Assembly (NCBI GenBank): GCA_029721515.1 | Contig: CM056563.1 | Coordinates: 9,682,454 to 9,746,453, forward strand | Origin: Synanceia verrucosa | Lineage: Eukaryota > Chordata > Actinopteri > Perciformes > Synanceiidae | Direction of reading: 5' to 3' | DNA: 64,000 bases | Notes under the pieces: model-generated | What the model was told of the DNA's origin: nothing | The model's database searches: none | The model's input: the letters and a program-made list of their open reading frames with translations, nothing else | Program-made: the position numbers and the translations under genes | Shown: piece after piece, positions 14,101-24,235 of the stretch | Position numbering within the stretch: the first letter of the stretch is position 1 | Layout of the letters: the number at the start of each line of letters is the position of its first letter

Positions 14101-15742
14101 ATTCTCACTCATGTTAAGATTCAATTACAGTTTAAATCATCCCCGTAATGAGACATAATTATACACTGTAGAAACCACAGCACATTCTTGGCTAGTGTTC
14201 TTTTGCGTTTAGGTAACGTGCTTCATGGTGTGCTTTGCATCCACAATGGAGTTTGCATGATTACTGCAGTAGAGGACCTTTGTCCCATTTCACTGAGAGG
14301 ATGGTGGTCTCTATACACCAAAAACAGCTGGCTCACCTAAAGCAAAGCCATCATACCCACATCTTTTCCAACTGTGGACGTAAGTCTTCTTCACTATTGC
14401 CAAACAGGACACAGGAAGATGTGTTTGCACACAATGGAGTGTCCAGGGACGATGACCCTGGAGTAGTAGAGCAGAGTTTAACTGGCACGGTGGCGCCTCA
14501 GTTGAATTGTTCTAATAGGGGAAAGGAGAATCTGCACAAAGGGCATGATAGCTGTGCTGGGAGTGGGACCTCCATTTAACTTGTTTTTTCATCATATTTC
14601 CTCTAAAGATGTGAGTGATGAAGTATTACATAAAAAATCACATTGCTGTACTAATTAAAGACTAAAAGTGAGAACTGGGAGTACTGGGCTGGGACGAAAA
14701 CTGCATCACCACAATACCACAGTCATGTGATGCCTACTGTTGTGTTGAGCTCATTACCGTCATCACTGTAATATATTAAAATAATAAAAAATATATCTCT
14801 GTATAGTTGCTATTGAAAGTTACAGGAGTGCACATGGTGTTTGATATGAAATATAAACAGTAATATTTAGTAACATCCTGTTTTTAAAGCTAGATGGAGA
14901 AACAAAACTTTTCACACTGCAGCTTCTCAGCGGGCCAGTCCATTAACCCTAAGGGACGGGGGGGTTGTTTTGTTTTAATTGAACATAGACACACATAATA
15001 CACAGGCATAAAAGGCAGAAGCATTGCATAAACAGCCAGAGTTCAATTTCAATAGAAAGTACTTATAGCAGACACACCCCTCTTATGTCGTACTGTCCAT
15101 AGTTGTTTACGCTGCTCTGTTGACTTGATTTTATTCAACAACAGCTGCACATCTTGTTTTGTGCCACAGTTTATGCCAGAGTACAAGGGGCAGTCAGCAG
15201 GGTTGCAGTGATTGTGGGGGTAGTGGGGTGAAATATTAACTGCACTTTGTGAGGAAATTTGAAACCCTGCGTTTTTTTTTTTTTCGTTTTTTTTTGTTTT
15301 TTGTTTTTAAACACGTTTTTTGGGAAACGTGTTTAAAGTTGATCACATGCGCATAGGATTCAGATTCATACCTCTTCCAGCAAATTCACTTTTCTTTTTG
15401 TGTTTGCATGTTATTGTTTGTATCTCCTTATTGACCATACTTTAAAGTAGCGAGACCAGTGTTCGCCAGGTACCTGTTGCTCTTCTGTGGAAGATCACAC
15501 ACATATATCAGTCCATTTTCTGTTCATTCTGCCTCTTATCCATGTAAGTTCACTCATACTTATATTCTCCCAGCTGTTCTCAAAGCACTTTAGTTTTACT
15601 TAAACACCCATCAGATAGCAGCTGGTCCTAATTATGCCATGCTTCCACTTTCTTGTCTTTAAATTAGCCTCAAAGCCATTTATTTGACTCTGACACCAAA
15701 TGCCCCGATTTTCACCACGCTCCTTCTTCTTTCCCCACGCGG

Positions 15743-15803
<61 letters not shown>

Positions 15804-18800
15804 ACACACCACACACCTCATCAGTCAAAGGGTCCCTCGTCATGGCAACAGTAAATGAAAGCAACCTGAAAGAGCCCCCAGTGAGCGGCGGATGCTGGGG
15901 CTGCCTGCATTGTTGGAGGGAGGATCTGGCAACCTGCAATCACAAGCCCCCTATTCAGACCCTCTTTAGTATTACTCAGCAAGTCAGGATTTACTGCATC
16001 ATGGCTTCCGCTCTTTTCAGCCCTGACTGGCACATTGGCATGAGATAAGTGCCGCTTGGAAATGTGGCACAGTGGCTGCCCATGCACAATGCTCTGTGGC
16101 TCTCACACTGTTTGTATATGTGTGCGTGTGAGAGAGTGTGTGTATGCATGCACGTCTGCGTGTGCAGCCTGTAATGAATCTTAATTATGTTTTGATCTGG
16201 CCTGCAGGTCCTGGATGTACGGCCGGAGTCAGAGACTATGCTCAGTGAAGGAACCAGGGTGTGCGCTTACTGGAGCGAACGCTCTCGCTGTTTATACCCG
16301 GGATACGTCCGCAGAGGTGAGACAGCTGCTTTTTTTTCTGTATCTTCTTCGATATATTTAGTTGTATACATATACAATCCCTGCGATGAGGTGGCGACTT
16401 GTCCAGGGTGTACCCTGCCTTCCGCCATAAGACAGCTGGGATAGGCTCCAGCCCCCCCGCGACCCTATGAGGATAAGCGGTAGATAATGGATGGATGGAC
16501 ATATACAATCCTTTTTCTGCATTCACTAATTTTCCTGCTAACCTGAGGAAGTGTGCTTCTTGCCTCTTGCAGGTGGTTCATGTGATGAAGGGAAGCAAGG
16601 AGGAGTGATGGTAGAATTTGACGATGGAGACCGAGGGAAGATTTCACTCCCAAACATTCGCCTCCTGCCTCCAGGATACCAGATTCAATGTGTGTGTCTC
16701 CTCTGTGACTGAGAATATTCCCTTTCATATTGCACTGTATTCTCTACCTGTACAAGCCTCCTAATAATCTTCTGCCCCTCATGTCCTTCAGGTGCAGAGT
16801 CATCTCCCGCTTTGCTGCCACCCAGCGAGACAACAGTGAAAAGAATTTCTGGTCTGGAGCAGGCCCCCCTCAGTGACAGACCCTCTGACAAATTCAACAT
16901 CATCAATTCTTCTACCAGCAGCCAAACTCTAACCGTTCATAAAAGAAGACCAGGTAAGAATTTACTCTTGAAACCCATGAATTCCACCATAAGTTAACTA
17001 CAAGCTATGAAGGTCAGATTTTTATCTGCAAACCATTAAACTTAAATAAATACATTGAGTGAAATTATTTTTATAGCTGCACATTTTACATACATGGAAA
17101 GAATCATCTACTTAAATCAACATGATGTCAACAGTAATGGAGCTGCAGCATCTTTACCGCAGCAGGATTTATTGTGGGAACATTATGCTGAATAAAGTGG
17201 TCACTGTATATTTTGTGTAAATGTTTTTTTTTTTTTTTTCTAATTTGCAAAGTAATGCTAAAACATTACATATTTTGTTCATTCCAGGGAGACCAAAGGG
17301 TTCTGGGAAAAAACAAAAGCAGCAGCAACAGCAAGCCGAGAATGCCAATAAAAACCCTACACCTTTCCTGGGTTGGCCATCATTGGGCAACACCAGGAAG
17401 AGGTCGACTGACAACCTGTTTCAGCTCAATGGGGCCCCCAGGAAGGCCTCAAGAGGGACAGTGGATGACCTGTTCCCCCTGCCGCGGACCCAGCCACTGG
17501 CCTCCACCCCAGCCAAAGGCCTTTTCAGCAGCAGCTCCTTCGAGGTGGACTCCTTCAGCAGCATCGCTAATGGCTACTCCACCTTCTGCACTCAGTCAAC
17601 AGGGCAAAGTCCAGGTTTATCTCTGGGCCCCAGAGGTGGGCCATATGGTCAGAGCCGGCGCAGGCAAGATGAGCTTTCTGTGCCAAGGAACAAGAAATCT
17701 GGACAAGAGTTTTTGGTCAAGTTAGATCATGAAGGAGTGACCTCCCCTAAGACAAAGAACAGCAAGGCTCTACTGCTGCGAGGTGGCTCTTCCAGTGCGA
17801 GCGGTATGTCCAGGACAGAGGCTTACTCTCACCCAGTTCTGCTGGTCAAAGACAACAAAAAAGGTGGTGCCTCCAGGGTTGAACTCCTTCTGAAAGGAAC
17901 CACACCCCAAAGAAAGCTCTCCTATTCTCTGCGTCTGGATGAATATGGAGACTTGGGCTTCAGCTCCCACAGGGAGTGCCACAGCTCCTACTCTGACCAG
18001 GATGATGAGGAAGAAGAGAGAAGGAGGAGGGCCGCACTGGCTGCTGCCTCAGGAGGACTAAGGACAGCTGGCCGCTTCCTGTCTCGTCTTTCTGTCTCCT
18101 CCTCATCTTCTGGTTCTTCAAGCTCATCGTCTTCAGGCTCTCTCTCCAGCTCCAGCTTGTGTTCCTCAGACAACGATTCGTCCTACAGCTCAGAGGATGA
18201 GGACAGTTCTACATTGATGCTTCAGAGTTGTATGTCTTCCCACCGAGCGCTCCTGCAACCCTCTGAACCCTCCACTTCATCGAGGCCACACCAGCACTCC
18301 TTTGTGGCCAAAGCTGTGGCTGTTTCCAATGCCAAAGGGGGCCCTCCTGACCCTATCTCTAACAGCAAGTCCCTGAAGAGGAAAGACTGCACCAGCTCCA
18401 CCTCTAAACCATCAAAGGATTTTGTGAAGAAACCTAGGATGCTTCCAGATGACAGTGCATTTATTCCAAGGCCCAAGATGTCTGCGTTCCTTGCAGGGCG
18501 ACAAATGTGGAGGTGGTCAGGAAACCCCACACAGGTGAGAATAGTCTATCTATGTTTCCACCACGTCAATTTAACAAAGATTTGACCGTCTTTCATAATA
18601 TCAGTTCAGTCAGCTTGCAATCTGAAATTACTCGAGGTAATAATAATAACTGTGATTGTTGGATTTCCACAGCGGCGAGGTCTGAAAGGCAAGGCCAAGA
18701 AGCTTTTTTATAAGGCCATTGTGCGAGGCAGAGACATTGTGAGAGTGGGAGACTGTGCTGTGTTCCTCTCAGCTGGACGCCCTAACCTCCCATATGTAGG

Positions 18801-19536
18801 TCGAATTGAGAACTTCTGGGAATCCTGGACCTCCAGCATGGTGGTCAAAGTCAAGTGGTTTTACCACCCTGAAGAGACGAAGCTCGGCAAGAGGCACCGA
18901 GATGGCAAGGTGAGCAGCGATTGGAAATATTTTGAAGGAATATAATTTGAAGACTGCAGTTTAGTTTTTATATCACACTTCACATTAGCGCTCAGTTCAT
19001 TGCGATTATTAAATGTGTATTTATGGAAATATTTATTTTTTATTTATTTCCATCATAACTGCACTTCAACTAGTATGCTTATTTTGCAAAGTAAATCATT
19101 AAATGAGGAATTTATTTATTTACAGGAGTATACAAAGCATGTAATTATTCCATGTACAGTCTTTATGGAATTACCAGAAAATGTCTATATTGTGATTATC
19201 GTGATAAGAAATGACCTATATTGTTATAAAAAATGCCTAGACTTATTCTAAGATGTTTTTGGAATTAAAATGAATAAATCATGAATGAACAGTGCAACTT
19301 ACTCTGGCTTTTCCCTATCCGTCCAGCATGCCCTGTACCAATCATGTCATGAGGATGAGAATGACGTCCAGACAATCTCTCATAAGTGTCAGGTGGTGAG
19401 CAGGGAGGAGTACGAGTGTCTGACTCACAATCAGAAGCCGAACAGTACCTCCCCAGACCTTTACTACCTGGCTGGGACATATGACCCCACCGCCGGTCAG
19501 CTGGTCACTACTGAAGGGGTTTCCATCATGTGCTGA
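34..19536 (+). CDS. bahcc1: BAHCC1 (BAH and coiled-coil domain-containing protein 1), 5'-partial gene, 22 coding exons
   Basis: Large nuclear chromatin-associated protein. In mammals the C-terminal BAH domain reads H3K27me3 and supports gene silencing. I chained exons by AG/GT sites and phase: 34-192, 1485-1777, 2363-2708, 3571-4527, 6043-6212, 6312-6448, 6602-6715, 9381-9495, 9807-10041, 10165-10356, 11192-11368, 11504-11787, 11897-11977, 12441-12573, 12655-12769, 13444-13519, 16208-16316, 16573-16689, 16792-16953, 17288-18534, 18673-18909, 19327-19536. They total 5666 nt, which is two nt finishing a codon begun upstream plus 1888 codons including stop. Human BAHCC1 is about 2,600 residues, so roughly the N-terminal quarter lies left of the window. 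The ends LPYVGRIENFWESW and TYDPTAGQLVTTEG fit BAHCC1 better than its paralogue TNRC18, and the neighbours fscn2 and tmem235 agree. Exon edges are predictions; the 4527/6043 and 11787/11897 junctions are least certain. Confidence 0.93.
193..1484 (+). other. bahcc1 intron, no feature recognised
   Basis: Intron between the first two exons in the window. I see no further exon, RNA gene or recognisable repeat. Short ORFs here lack family resemblance. The 585-base intron 1778-2362 is likewise empty apart from an A-rich stretch near 1800-1832. Confidence 0.6.
1485..1777 (+). CDS. bahcc1: bahcc1 exon encoding Gln/His-rich tract
   Basis: The exon begins after ttctcattag and ends CACAATTCACAG|gtgaat. 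It encodes MEQPGLWPPVYSARGPPSH, then MQHPAVYSRSQFLRQQELYA, both conserved in BAHCC1. A low-complexity stretch of mixed CAG, CAA, CAT and CAC codons (about 1605-1735) follows, giving alternating Gln and His. The human protein has an almost pure Gln run at this place, so the fish version is a more interrupted form of the same tract. Such tracts are usually disordered interaction segments and vary in length between individuals. Confidence 0.88.
2363..2708 (+). CDS. bahcc1: bahcc1 exon, Pro/Ser-rich linker
   Basis: The acceptor is aatgccatag at 2362 and the donor is CCCG|gtaagc at 2709. It encodes IQKRPDEPPVELEEL near the start, HLSPCCRSP in the middle and a long Pro/Ser/Ala-rich stretch ending PPQDYPQSLEPG. 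No catalytic motif is visible. Low-complexity Pro-rich composition is expected for this part of BAHCC1. Phase 0 in and phase 1 out match both neighbours. Confidence 0.85.
2709..3570 (+). other. bahcc1 intron
   Basis: Intron of 862 bp. A GC-richer block around 3055-3300 looks less neutral than its surroundings and could be conserved non-coding DNA, but nothing specific can be read from it. Confidence 0.4.
3571..4527 (+). CDS. bahcc1: bahcc1 long acidic exon
   Basis: The acceptor is ttctctgtag at 3570 and the donor is CAGG|gtgagg at 4528. The exon opens DLPPGYTYPGITMGY, matching the LPPGYPY motif of mammalian BAHCC1. A Glu-rich region with several Glu clusters and an EEEDDDEAVGEE run follows. 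It closes with YWSLELLIAAAFCTD and GMELLSELADLELQQQK, a hydrophobic and helical piece conserved in the family. The open frame runs on to 4750 past the donor. I end the exon at 4527 because phase 1 then joins cleanly to the exon at 6043. Confidence 0.85.
4528..6042 (+). other. bahcc1 intron with CT microsatellite
   Basis: A 1.5-kb intron. The first 220 bases stay open in the exon frame and are Pro/Ser-rich, but no donor gives a usable phase, so I treat them as intron. It holds the CT repeat at 5099-5143 and a short AT run near 5564-5580. Confidence 0.6.
5099..5143. repeat. (CT)n microsatellite
   Basis: About 22 uninterrupted CT units within a bahcc1 intron; the long poly-Ser/Leu and Arg/Glu ORFs across it are artefacts of the repeat. 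Confidence 0.95.
6043..6715 (+). CDS. bahcc1: bahcc1 exon trio: conserved LATLATARAL block, coiled coil, AT-hook
   Basis: Three exons (6043-6212, 6312-6448, 6602-6715) separated by introns of 99 and 153 bp. The first encodes EEELLMFDLQSLATLATARA and FPARRILNLRRKCSW. The second encodes MRVKLAELQRRYKEKQKELA followed by KLQRKHDH, the heptad-like helix behind the coiled-coil part of the name. The third carries RRGPGRPRKRK, a classic AT-hook core (GRP flanked by basic residues) that binds the AT minor groove. Phases 1, 0, 2 and 2 chain exactly. Confidence 0.88.
6716..9380 (+). other. largest ungapped bahcc1 intron in this part; possible conserved block
   Basis: A 2.7-kb intron. An exon-like segment at 7774-7823 with good splice sites is 50 nt and would break frame, so I do not call it. 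At about 8395-8640 a GC-richer block contains homeodomain-like TAATCAATT and TTTAATTAG words and resembles conserved non-coding DNA. The rest shows nothing. Confidence 0.45.
9381..12573 (+). CDS. bahcc1: bahcc1 seven-exon basic/acidic linker region
   Basis: Exons 9381-9495, 9807-10041, 10165-10356, 11192-11368, 11504-11787, 11897-11977 and 12441-12573. The products alternate basic patches (RRKKRLSSRSFERL, RRGRKKGS, KVRKKTPCRPG) with acidic Ser-containing ones (SSPAESDSSDQ, DDEEEEGGSYDTDEG). Recognisable family blocks are GPSPSSVVKLEANQKA, ATFPTTSERLKRATRKST and KGRAVSRLLESFAADEGF. No folded domain is obvious. Three acceptors here are NAGNAG tandems, so one residue may be optional at each. The 11787 donor (gttagc) is weak but is the only choice that keeps frame into the next exon. 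Confidence 0.82.
10357..11191 (+). other. bahcc1 intron, no feature recognised
   Basis: An 835-bp intron between phase-1 exons. I see no exon, repeat family or RNA gene in it. The smaller introns 9496-9806, 11978-12440 and 12770-13443 are likewise unremarkable. Confidence 0.5.
12655..16689 (+). CDS. bahcc1: bahcc1 exons for tandem-Tudor-like domain
   Basis: Exons 12655-12769, 13444-13519, 16208-16316 and 16573-16689. They spell LTDGLKVLISKEDELLYAAR, YGERGNRPRIYSLEQLLQEA, EGTRVCAYWSERSRCLYPGY and GGVMVEFDDGDRGKISLPNI, then RLLPPGYQ. The pattern of G-x-x-V-x-A-x-W-S-x-R-x-x-x-x-Y-P-G-x-V followed by V-x-F-D-D-G-D is typical of Tudor folds. In mammalian BAHCC1 this region is reported as a tandem Tudor reader of methylated histone. 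The third intron of the group (16317-16572) carries a small retroposon with target duplication. Confidence 0.9.
15306..15337. repeat. perfect 13-bp inverted repeat (hairpin)
   Basis: TTTAAACACGTTT and its exact reverse complement are separated by six bases (TTTGGG), just downstream of a T-rich run with scattered Gs. It lies inside a bahcc1 intron. No function can be assigned. Confidence 0.9.
15745..15802. repeat. (CA)n microsatellite
   Basis: About 29 CA units followed by CCACACACC interruptions, in a bahcc1 intron. The Cys/Val-rich ORFs on the minus strand are artefacts of it. Confidence 0.95.
16381..16498 (+). mobile_element. 5'-truncated retroposon (common teleost LINE/SINE 3' tail) with 13-bp target duplication
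   Basis: The insert contains GTGGCGACTTGTCCAGGGTG and CAGCTGGGATAGGCTCC, then ends in an (ATGG)n tail. I recognise these as a very abundant fish retroposon 3' end. It is flanked by exact direct repeats ACATATACAATCC at 16368-16380 and 16499-16511, the target-site duplication expected of target-primed reverse transcription. It fills nearly half of the 256-bp bahcc1 intron 16317-16572. Confidence 0.85.
16792..18534 (+). CDS. bahcc1: bahcc1 exons with second AT-hook-like motif and Ser-rich tract
   Basis: Exons 16792-16953 and 17288-18534, the latter the largest in the window (1247 nt). The junction falls within KRRPGRPKGSGKK, an AT-hook-like motif whose Gly codon is split by the intron. The long exon then gives conserved RKLSYSLRLDEYGDLGFSSH, an acidic-basic block, and a Ser run with SLCSSDNDSSYSSEDEDSS, the signature low-complexity tract of BAHCC1/TNRC18. 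It closes with RPKMSAFLAGRQMWRWSGNP just before the BAH exons. The Ser tract is probably disordered and phosphorylatable; that is inference. Confidence 0.9.
18673..19536 (+). CDS. bahcc1: bahcc1 terminal exons: BAH domain and stop
   Basis: Exons 18673-18909 and 19327-19536 encode the bromo-adjacent homology domain at the C-terminus. Diagnostic pieces are KLFYKAIVRG, VRVGDCAVFLSAGRPNLPY, MVVKVKWFYHPEETKLGKR, ALYQSCHEDENDVQTISHKC and DLYYLAGTYDPT. In mammalian BAHCC1 the aromatic residues around WFYHPEE form the methyl-lysine pocket for H3K27me3; the W-F-Y-H-P-E-E string is intact here. The protein ends TTEGVSIMC then TGA at 19534-19536. The family usually ends in a Val/Ile-Leu-Cys type tail, so length and end are normal. 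Confidence 0.95.
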
Positions 19537-21475
19537 ACCTCCATGAGGACACTACTGAAGGACTAAAGTCCATGACTTTACCTGCAAGACCCTCCAGCCG
19601 GGAAAGACAACAAGTGCACCTTGGGTATGTCTCAAGGACCCATGGACTCAATATCAGCACCAAAGCAGGGCTGTATGAGGTCACACACTGGAGTCTGTTG
19701 GCATCTAACCTTCCTGGAAGTCAAGGAGATGTCCATAAACTGGTTGGTCCTTTTCAAGAAGAACTGAAGAAAGTCTGGGTCTTCCTGGGCATCACAAATT
19801 TCAATAAGTGGCGCTGGTGATCATCGAACTAATCTCTTTTTAATAGATCCATGTGATAGACAGCTTCATACATAGTTTTAGGACTTCCAGCTCCTTTTGT
19901 TTGTCACGAAAGGAGAGCTGAGAGTACATTTGACTGTGCAAAGTATCACAAGGCTGAATAGTCTCTGCGGACCAATTCTATAAAGGTAGCCTTACCGAAG
20001 GGAATGGAAATGAAAGCGAGGCGTGGAGCTTTGCCTAGGCCTCTTCATTCCAGGGAAGTTTAAAACATGTAAAGGATGTAAAGTTGATGTCTGTAAATAT
20101 TTTTAGAATTTTTCCCAATCAAGCCATACACTTCAGTACCTCTCACCTGTCTTAACTGTTCAGGTGTACATTGTACAGGTCAATTATTGTATTGTTGTCT
20201 GTTGTCTATATGTACATAAAAACTATTTTATATAGGAGTTTATTGTATATATGAGATGTATCTTTCCATGTTTGCGATTGATTTATTTTTCTATGGGTGT
20301 AGAATACATGACATGTTTTTTTTTCCTTTTGCTTTGGTGAGTCAAGATTGGAGATGTTGGTGTTGCACTGCATATGCCCTGCTGAGACGGAGACAGACAG
20401 ACAGACAGAGCACAAAGAAAGAAAGAAGGATTTAGTCTGTAACAGGTTAAGACTCCCTTTCTGAGAGAGAGGTGTCATCCTGTTTAAAAAATATAGGTCA
20501 AGTGGCTTTTAGTAAAAATCTATTCTGTTACTTTGCATTTTTTGTTTACTATTTTTCAAAAAAAAAACCCACCTTTTTATTTATGTACCGCTCAGTTGGT
20601 CATCATCACAAGGCAGATCCTGCTGGACTGCAATCACGGGTCAAAAATGAATTAAGATCAATGATATGAGCAGAACATTTTGACACAATTTTTGTGTGTG
20701 ATGAGTGTCCTGGCATCACTATAATCATGTCCACACAAATCAATTTAGAGCAAGAGGGGTCTGGAAATGTGTTACATGAATGCATAGTTCAGCACATTGT
20801 GACCTAACAAATACCAAAGTGTCTTTTAATATCTTTATTTCTTTTTTATTTAAATTGAACGTGTCAAGCACCTGTACTGAACTCAAATCAGAAATCACTG
20901 GTAACTTATATAGAATACTTGTCCTCCACTACGTGCATATGTATTGGCTTTGCATTGTGACAGTGGTTTCTTGCACATGTGGTTTTGTTTGGTGCAAACA
21001 TGCAGCAAAAAGGCCACCTGGGAGTGTGACTATGAAGGTCAAGGTACTGACAAAGTAAGGTGTTGAGTACTGTTGGAATCAGCCTATTTCAGTTTCATCA
21101 GCCATCTGTGTCTATATTTTGTACAGTACACGCACATACTCAATGCTGTGAAGGACAATCAGATTCACAAAGCAATGGACATAGAGTTTCACTCAATCTG
21201 AAAATGACTTTAATTTAATTTGTGCCAAGTACATTTTGTCTATTTTTTTGTCTTGTTTGATATGCAATCCTGAGTATTCTTTGTTCACAAAATTTTATTT
21301 TGTTTGCCAACATTTTATTTATTGTCAATGTTGCTGTTTGTTCATGCCAAGAGCGCTTTACCAGAATGTGACATTGTTTTTTTTCCTTGGTGTGATGTCG
21401 CATCTGCATTTCTTAAATAAAACCGGCCTTGTAGAGGCCATCTAGTGAAAAAGAAATAAAGCAACACTGGATTCT
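19537..21475 (+). other. bahcc1: bahcc1 3' UTR
   Basis: About 1.9 kb of non-coding, increasingly AT-rich sequence between the bahcc1 stop and the last strong poly(A) signals. It contains short ACAG repeats near 20394-20408 and Pumilio-like tgtaaata and tgtacata words near 20090 and 20210. ORFs inside it are short and unrecognisable. The cleavage point is inferred from signals only. Confidence 0.65.
21416..21460 (+). terminator. tandem poly(A) signals, bahcc1
   Basis: Two canonical AATAAA hexamers at 21416-21421 and 21455-21460, 33 bp apart, followed by ggattcttgtcatcc. They come after a plausible 3' UTR length and before the intergenic MITE, so they are the best candidate for bahcc1 transcript ends. 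Confidence 0.6.
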
Positions 21476-21906
21476 TGTCATCCGCAAAAAACTTCTGTGA
21501 ATTAATTTATTATTCTGGCTGTGTCCTCTTCATCTCACTGCACCTGCCATTTCCCCCTCAACACATTATTTATTACATTATTTTGTAATGGCTTAAGGAA
21601 TTGTCTTTGAAAGACAGAATGTGTTTAAATTTTCTCATCCAAATGGGACAAGCGGACACAATTATACCAAAGAGACAATGTTTCAACAATAGACTAACAA
21701 TAGACATTGGTGTGGTTTTCTAAAGTAGATTTATTACTGTTTTAAATGGAAGAATTAAAACTAATTTGTCAGCTGATCAGTATCTTTTAACTGTTACCAA
21801 TCACCAGAAAAATAAGTCAACAAGTCTTTATGACAAACTTCTGTTGATGATTTGTGCTGCTGATGTTTATGCTAAACTTTATCACACGGCTGATTTCTAC
21901 CTTTAA

Positions 21907-22393
21907 GGGGAAGTGCCTTTTTTTTTTTTTTTTTTTGACAAATTGGACCTTATTTCTGGGATAAAATACTGTCATTTACTCACCCATTTCACTTTGGAGA
22001 CATTTGGAGGAGTTCCAATGATTTTGGATTTGATGATAGGCACTGTGAAGGCCACATAGGTGGGCACTAGGGGTCCTTAGTAAACTATGATACACAGGAA
22101 GTAGAGTCGGTTTACAGATTGAATTTTCTGAAGTTACGGACAACTCCTGACTCAAATGAGAATAGTAATAGTTTAGCCCATCTTATTAAACATCTGCTAT
22201 TTGAGAAATGGTCAAGTTTGTCTCATTTACTGGCTGCATTTCAGTGCCCCATTTACTCCTGTTAAATGGATATCGTCAAATCTAAAATTGTCGAAAATAC
22301 TCCAAACGTCTCCAAAGTGAAATGGATGAGCAAATGACAGTATTTTATCCCAGAAATAAGGTCCAATTTGTAAAAAAAAATGGCACTTCCCCT
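21907..22393. mobile_element. palindromic MITE in TTAA context
   Basis: The left arm (21907 to about 22045) and right arm (about 22262 to 22393) are inverted copies. Both read GGGGAAGTGCC, a T tract, ACAAATTGGACCTTATTTCT, GGGATAAAATACTGTCATTT and CATTTCACTTTGGAGAC. The left end sits at TTAA (21903-21906) and the right end at TTAA (22394-22397), one base asymmetric. No transposase ORF lies inside. TTAA flanks suggest a piggyBac-type non-autonomous element, but the class is inferred from that alone. Confidence 0.75.
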
Positions 22394-22397
22394 TTAA

Positions 22398-24200
22398 CCT
22401 TCCTCTAATCTCCACCTGTTCAATAGCAGCTCTTCCCTTGTTGTGTGTTTTGTACATCACATATTTATATGTGTGCTTTGCTCTGTTCCTTTAATATCAA
22501 TTAGGGAGGAGTAATGTTCTCCCCTTACAATTTTGAGGCTACTTGCATTCATTTGTAAAGCACCATCAAGCACAAGGCCCTTTTTCTGCCAAATTCTTTT
22601 ATTTGTTGTGATAAATCCTCCGATGTAAGTGTCTCTGGCTGAACTAAGTTTATGTGAGCTTTGAGTTCCTCGGCAAATAGAGACAGATCTGTCACAGCAT
22701 CAAATAAAGCCTACTGGGTTTAGCTGCCAAGCTCTGTAAATATGATGTTGACTGATCAGAGATAGATGCAAAGTACATTTTCCTATTTTCTGTGCAAATG
22801 AATTCTTTGTTGGTGTATCTGTGGGGTGGTAGAAAACCGCAAGATAGGCACCCAAAAGCTGATTTAAATTACAATTTTGTCCCAAACCCTTGAACAAATC
22901 TGTCAGCATAGAGTGTGTTGGTGTTTCCAAGATTTGTAAATGTAATTTGTGCTGCATTTTTACTTGGTTTTTAGAGATTATAAATAAATAAGTACCATTA
23001 CAAATAATGTAAGATTTTATTAAAATTAAATGTTTTGTTTCAGAACAAAATAAAGGGATTTATGTTTATGTATGCATTTTTCACATCTCTTAAATGACTA
23101 GGTGTAAAGGAGGGCACTCTCTAGTGGATGACACAGCACACTGCATCACTCACTATAAGCATACAGACTGAAAACACCTTAATTTTCTTTTTTTGATGCA
23201 AAGACACAGTGTGGTGATAACATGATTATGTCTTTGTCTACAGTAGCACACAAAATGCCAGCAGCAATGTGACTTTTTTCCAATTCAGAGCCTGGAGGAG
23301 CAGGTATGATCCTCTATCACACAACATCACTATTTGCATACAGACTCATCAACTCTGACGAAGCCAAACTCTGTAACCTGAATCAGTGAAATAACCCCTG
23401 GCTGGTCTTGAAGGAGAAACAATATGGGTCAGTGACCTTTCCCTGCAGGCCCAAGGGTCTTTTTGTCCTCCGTGGAGCCCCAGTGCCGCCACCCCTCCCC
23501 CTAATGCCCAGACAGGGGCTAATGGGCACATCAGTCATCTCCAACAGCGGACCAGTGAACACAAACAGCTCTGTTTACCACCACAACCTTTGTGTTGTCT
23601 ATGGCCATTGCCCCGTGTCTGGGCCAAGGCCCTTCCTGCATCATCAGCATGGGGGTAGGAGGGACCTTTCTCACCACTGGAGCTGAAGATGGGGTCAAGA
23701 GTGGGTGTGTGTCGGGGTCTTAAAGGTTATTATCATGTTTTCAGAAGGTTTGGCTTCATCACTCCTCTGTGCATAGATATACAAGTCAAGATATTCATCT
23801 GGGATTTAATAAGGATGACTTAGGTTGTAATTTCCATGATAATTTTGACAAATTACACACTGAATTAAGCCAACCAAACATGTTGTATAAGCAGAAAAGC
23901 TAAAGTCAGTAAAACAGACCAGACGGTGCGCCAAAGTTTTCTATTGCTTTCTTCATTTTGAGCCCATTTTAGATTCTGCAGCCTGGATTCTTTTAGCTCT
24001 CACTCGACAGGCTGGTCTGCCTGCCTTACTTTTCAGTGCCCGTCTGGTTCAACTCGCTCAGCATCCAGACTGTGTTGCTCAGTGTCAACAGGAGGAATGC
24101 TTCCCTGCACAAATATCTACACCTCATAAATGTCACGCCCTCTGCTCGACCCTGTCTGGCCTCTGGCTTTGAGGGGGGTTGAACAGGGGACAGACAGCCT

Positions 24201-24235
<35 letters not shown>

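Larger units (their letters stand above)
13520..16207 (+). other. bahcc1 intron within Tudor region
   Basis: A 2.7-kb intron. It holds a perfect hairpin at 15306-15337 and a CA microsatellite at 15745-15802. A GC-richer block of about 250 bp at 15840-16090 looks like conserved non-coding DNA. Everything else is unremarkable. Confidence 0.5.

Noticed and set aside
15600..15939. Cys/Val-rich minus-strand ORFs
   Set aside because: Translation of the CA repeat, not a gene; the same applies to ORFs over the CT, TG and AT repeats.
34..19536. Assignment to TNRC18 rather than BAHCC1
   Set aside because: The BAH region runs WFYHPEETKLGKR-(RDGK)-HALYQSCHEDEND without the longer insert I recall in TNRC18, and the neighbours are fscn2 and tmem235, matching 17q25.3.
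19530..19820. ORF overlapping the bahcc1 stop
   Set aside because: Lies in the 3' UTR, out of frame with the BAH exon, with no recognisable product.
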